From contig JAOPZG010000523.1 in the NCBI GenBank assembly GCA_025964215.1, forward strand, positions 1 to 5,830: a DNA stretch of 5,830 nt, in the 5' to 3' direction. The notes below the pieces were generated by a model. The model saw only the letters and a program-made list of their open reading frames with translations, was not told the origin of the DNA and searched no databases. Positions 5,008 to 5,830 of the stretch are shown here, one piece after another. Source of the DNA: Conexibacter sp. (GTDB lineage Bacteria; Actinomycetota; Thermoleophilia; Solirubrobacterales; Solirubrobacteraceae). Numbering within the stretch: position 1 is the first letter of the stretch; each line of letters opens with the position of its first letter. Position numbers and translations under genes: made by a program.

Positions 5008-5830
5008 ATGTCGCAGGGCGGGGAGGTCGAGGTCAACGTGCCGCGCGCCGCGCGGTGGAGCTCGCTGACGCTCCCGTACCTGATCGAGCGCGACGGGGTC
5101 GACCTCGCCAAGCCGGCGGTCGTCTTCGAGGACACGAGCCGCACCTACGGCGAGCTGCGCGTCGCCTCGCGCCGCGTCGCCAACGCGCTGATCGGCCTCG
5201 GCATCGAGGAGCTCGACCGCGTCGCGGTGCTGAGCTCCAACCGGCTCGAGTTCCTGGAGATCGAGGTCGGGATCGCGGCCGCCCGGGCCATCATGGTGCC
5301 CTTGAACTGGCGCCTGCGCGACGGCGAGCTCGCCAACCTCCTGCGCCGCTCCCAGGCTCGCGCGATCTTCGTGGAGGATCGCTTCCTGCCCGCGATCATC
5401 GAGCTGCGGCGCTCCGGCCAGGTCCCGGACCTGCGCACGGTCATCGCGCTCGACGGCGGCCCCGGCGACCTCTCCTACGACGAGCTGATCGGCTCGTCCT
5501 CGGCCGAGATCCCGCCCCGCGCCGGCCAGCTCGACGACCCGCACGAGATCATCTTCACCTCGGGCACCACCGGCCAGCCCAAGGGCGTCGTGTGGTCCAA
5601 CGGCACGGTGATGTTCAACAACCTGCAGCAGGTCACCGACTACGGGCTCGGGCCGCAGGACTCCACCTACGCGATCATCGACCTGTACTACATCGGTGGG
5701 CGCCACGACTTCACCTGGCCGATCCTGCACCAGGGCGGGACCGTGCACGTCAAGGCCTCCAGCGGCTTCGACGCGCAGGACGTCGTGCGCTACGTCGCCG
5801 AGCACCGCATCAGCCACGTGCTGTGGGTGC
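5008..5830 (+). CDS. AMP-forming acyl-CoA synthetase (ligase), N-terminal part
   Basis: The first 274 residues of an ANL-superfamily adenylating enzyme are present, and the gene runs off the window end. The start of the domain reads TLPYLIERDGVDLAKPAVVF, then RTYGELRVASRRVANAL, followed by DRVAVLSSNRLEFLEIEVG and MVPLNWRLRDGELANLL, the typical N-terminal subdomain order. The ATP/phosphate-binding A3 motif FTSGTTGQPKG is at 183-193. The region that normally contributes to the acyl pocket reads DLYYIGGRHDFTWPILHQGG and does not tell me the substrate. Such enzymes use ATP to make an acyl-adenylate and then the CoA thioester. The C-terminal lid with the catalytic lysine, and most of the substrate-specificity segments, are outside the window. 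The ligase may supply the acyl-CoA used by the genes upstream. The 91-bp gap and the palindrome suggest it can be controlled separately. Confidence 0.9.
   Translation, partial: MSQGGEVEVNVPRAARWSSLTLPYLIERDGVDLAKPAVVFEDTSRTYGELRVASRRVANALIGLGIEELDRVAVLSSNRLEFLEIEVGIAAARAIMVPLNWRLRDGELANLLRRSQARAIFVEDRFLPAIIELRRSGQVPDLRTVIALDGGPGDLSYDELIGSSSAEIPPRAGQLDDPHEIIFTSGTTGQPKGVVWSNGTVMFNNLQQVTDYGLGPQDSTYAIIDLYYIGGRHDFTWPILHQGGTVHVKASSGFDAQDVVRYVAEHRISHVLWV

Noticed and set aside
4798..5817. - strand frame opposite the ligase and the intergenic gap
   Set aside because: Shadow of the ligase reading frame; crosses the palindrome and has no supporting motif.

Overview
The window is very GC-rich, and almost every codon third position is G or C. 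All genes lie on the + strand and are packed end to end. That style, together with MDR, acyl-CoA dehydrogenase, crotonase, F420-type LLM and acyl-CoA ligase genes, suggests a chromosomal catabolic locus of a high-GC actinobacterium. A Thermoleophilia/Solirubrobacterales-like origin is my best guess, but no rRNA or other marker is present to prove it.

Layout: (1) 1-363, the C-terminal end of a medium-chain zinc-type dehydrogenase/quinone oxidoreductase, cut by the window edge. (2) A 48-bp gap with a possible promoter (TAGGGT) just before the next start. (3) 412-4916, five tightly packed genes: an ACAD10/11-like acyl-CoA dehydrogenase, a crotonase-fold protein lacking both classical catalytic glutamates, an LLM-class (probably F420 or FMN) oxidoreductase, a small helical protein resembling the LvaB/DUF6285 type, and an APH-fold phosphotransferase with intact kinase residues. 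Two junctions are ATGA overlaps, one is a 16-bp overlap and one is a 5-bp gap, so co-transcription and translational coupling are likely. (4) A 91-bp gap holding a perfect 24-bp palindrome. (5) 5008-5830, the N-terminal part of an AMP-forming acyl-CoA ligase, cut by the window end.

How they may work together: the ligase would make an acyl-CoA thioester. The APH-like kinase, perhaps needing the small protein beside it, would phosphorylate a hydroxyl on that acyl chain. The ACAD would then eliminate phosphate and/or desaturate to an enoyl-CoA, which the crotonase-fold protein would process. The LLM and MDR enzymes would carry out redox steps on the chain. This follows the logic of the bacterial levulinate (Lva) pathway and of the fused mammalian ACAD10/ACAD11 enzymes. 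The substrate here is unknown, and the assignment is inferred from family membership and gene order.

No RNA genes, mobile elements or CRISPR arrays were seen. No stretch longer than about 100 bases lacks a gene.
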